Shown here: positions 6,480-7,026 of the stretch, piece after piece
How positions within the stretch are numbered: the stretch's first letter is position 1
Layout of the letters: each line of letters starts with the position of its first letter
NCBI GenBank assembly: GCA_050945895.1
Contig: JBMNTU010000105.1
Location: forward strand, 1 to 7,026
DNA: 7,026 nt
Source of the DNA: JBMNTU01 sp050945895
GTDB taxonomy: Bacteria > Bacillota > Clostridia > Christensenellales > Christensenellaceae
Reading direction: 5' to 3'
Program-made: the position numbers and the translations under genes
Notes under the pieces: generated by a model
What the model was told of the DNA's origin: nothing
What the model saw: the letters and a program-made list of their open reading frames with translations, nothing else
Databases searched by the model: none

Positions 6480-6485
6480 GAAGAT

Positions 6486-6518
6486 GCAGCATGGAATCTG
6501 CTTTTTCATGCTGCTTTT
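6486..6518 (+). terminator. rho-independent terminator after the YjbR-type gene
   Basis: GCAGCATG (6486-6493) pairs perfectly with CATGCTGC (6507-6514) across a 13-base loop, followed by TTTT. It begins 6 bases after the stop codon and ends the presumed hxlR-yjbR unit. The T tract is short, so efficiency may be moderate. Confidence 0.72.
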
Positions 6519-6519
6519 G

Positions 6520-6690
6520 CCTGTGGGAAAAAATTCGCGCACCATTGTTGATGCACGAACTTGTCCACAGGTTCACACCTGCTGTAATGTGTTGACGAAA
6601 TAGATGTCGCTGAGCTAAGCAAAACGGGGTCCCCGCGCAAGCCCAGCGTAGCGGGCCTCTTGGGGAAAAGGAGCAGCAACGGAGCATACG
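6520..6690. other. gene-free stretch with GC-rich folded DNA
   Basis: I see no gene here. CCTGTGG (6520-6526) and CCACAGG (6565-6571) form an inverted pair, and TTGTCCACA (6561-6569) is one base off a DnaA box. Further right, CGGGGTCCCCG (6625-6635) and a hairpin from GCCC (6641-6644) to GGGC (6653-6656) make a strongly structured GC-rich block. Such a block could be a dispersed intergenic repeat; genome comparison would be needed to say. Confidence 0.4.
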
Positions 6691-6720
6691 AAAAACCCAC
6701 GCGTCCTTTTGCGTGGGTTT
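6691..6720 (-). terminator. rho-independent terminator behind the tRNA-Thr remnant
   Basis: AAACCCACGC (6693-6702) and GCGTGGGTTT (6711-6720) form a perfect 10-bp stem with an 8-base loop. Read on the minus strand the stem runs into a T5 tract (6691-6695), so it ends transcripts coming from the tRNA remnant, whose 3' end is 26 bases upstream. Read on the plus strand it also ends in TTT and might act weakly in that direction. Confidence 0.75.
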
Positions 6721-6746
6721 GAAGTGTCGCGCAGTTTGCTGCGGCG

Positions 6747-6820
6747 TGGAGCTGTTGAGCAGACTTGAACTGCCGACCTCTTCCTTACCAAGGCAGTACC
6801 ACAACTGTAATTATGTGCCC
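6747..6820 (-). pseudogene. tRNA-Thr(GGU) remnant, intact 3' half only
   Basis: Read on the minus strand, the 3' half of a threonine tRNA is clear. The anticodon loop TTGGTAA (6785-6791) has anticodon GGU at 6787-6789, followed by a 5-base variable loop. The T arm is GGCAG / TTCAAGT / CTGCT (6758-6774), then the acceptor strand CAACAGC, discriminator T, and an encoded CCA ending at 6747. The anticodon stem has one G-A mismatch. The 5' half is degenerate: the D loop is recognisable as CAGTTG..GGTA with a 2-base insertion, the GAGC side of the D stem is missing, and no GCTGTTG is present to pair with the acceptor strand. This fits a decayed tRNA gene or a tRNA 3'-end copy at an integration junction. 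Confidence 0.65.
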
Positions 6821-6844
6821 CATACATCAATATTAGCACAGGAG

Positions 6845-6869
6845 AACCGCTTAGACAAGCGGTTTTTTT
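6845..6869 (+). terminator. rho-independent terminator without an evident gene
   Basis: AACCGCTT (6845-6852) and AAGCGGTT (6857-6864) form an 8-bp stem with the tetraloop AGAC, followed by a T run to 6869. It is a textbook plus-strand terminator, yet no plus-strand gene lies between it and the terminator at 6486-6518. It may be a leftover of a lost gene or the insulating end of an inserted element. Confidence 0.72.
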
Positions 6870-6873
6870 GTAT

Positions 6874-6904
6874 CAAATGCACCTAATGTATTTTTGTGCA
6901 TTTG
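6874..6904. repeat. perfect 9-bp inverted repeat near the right end
   Basis: CAAATGCAC (6874-6882) and GTGCATTTG (6896-6904) are exact inverted copies around a 13-base centre. No T run follows on either strand, so it is not a standard terminator. It lies just beyond the tRNA remnant and the plus-strand terminator, where a protein-binding site of an integrating element would be expected, but that role is speculative. Confidence 0.55.
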
Positions 6905-7026
6905 GGCTGCCCCCAATCTTTGTACCAAGTACAGAGTTAGTGGAGGAGGCATCGTAAAAGTTTCTTATACAGCATATACCATGCTCTGAGGCGCTGGCGG
7001 CCTGCCGCCAAGGCTACTATGTGGTC

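Noticed and set aside
6747..6822. A functional complete tRNA-Thr gene
   Set aside because: No 5' strand pairs with the acceptor CAACAGC, one side of the D stem is missing and the anticodon stem has a mismatch.
6262..6839. Overlapping minus-strand open frames around the tRNA remnant
   Set aside because: Their sequence comes from translating the tRNA arm, the terminator and the GC-rich block, a familiar source of spurious proteins.
1..7026. CRISPR array, toxin-antitoxin pair, phage defence or retron-like system
   Set aside because: No regularly spaced repeats, no paired small genes and no matching domains were seen; all larger frames are explained by common stress and transport families.

Overview
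This 7 kb window looks like a piece of a Firmicutes chromosome, most likely an anaerobic Clostridia relative of intermediate GC. That placement is an inference. It rests on strong GGAGG-type ribosome binding sites, sigma-A style promoters (TTGACA/TTGACT with 17-base spacers) and the gene families present. Seven protein genes are well supported. Together they form an ordinary accessory stress and drug-response region rather than an obvious new defence or mobile system.

Left block (about 220-3370, all on the minus strand, read right to left): an AraC-type regulator with a GyrI-like sensor domain overlaps by four bases (ATGA) the start of a Mef-like major facilitator exporter. The exporter is followed by a TetR-family repressor and an OsmC-like peroxidase. 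The tetR-osmC pair has its own promoter: its -35 box contains the exporter's stop codon and its -10 box lies in a perfect 12-bp inverted repeat, the likely TetR operator. The design suggests one sensor-plus-pump module and one autoregulated thiol-stress module, possibly joined by read-through.

Middle (about 3370-4660): a gene-free stretch of about 320 bases holds a 16-bp inverted repeat of unknown nature. It is followed by a minus-strand SAM-dependent methyltransferase gene that is visibly more AT-rich than the genes on its left and may have arrived separately. Two small dyads overlap its probable promoter.

Right block (about 4660-6520): a flavodoxin-fold FMN reductase with a four-cysteine cluster motif (minus) is divergent from an HxlR-family regulator (plus), which is followed by a YjbR/MmcQ-type protein with an extra N-terminal half. 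The two divergent promoters share overlapping -10 boxes, and a 7-2-7 dyad in the hxlR leader is the probable HxlR operator. The logic resembles electrophile/quinone-responsive HxlR systems. A terminator follows the YjbR gene.

Right end (6520-7026): no convincing gene. It holds GC-rich structured DNA, a minus-strand terminator, and the 3' half of a tRNA-Thr(GGU) whose 5' half is degenerate. It then has a plus-strand terminator with no obvious upstream gene and a 9-bp inverted repeat. The tRNA fragment with its terminator looks like a decayed tRNA gene or the chromosomal side of an integration site, with foreign DNA running off the right edge. Bases 1-220 hold no gene I can support.
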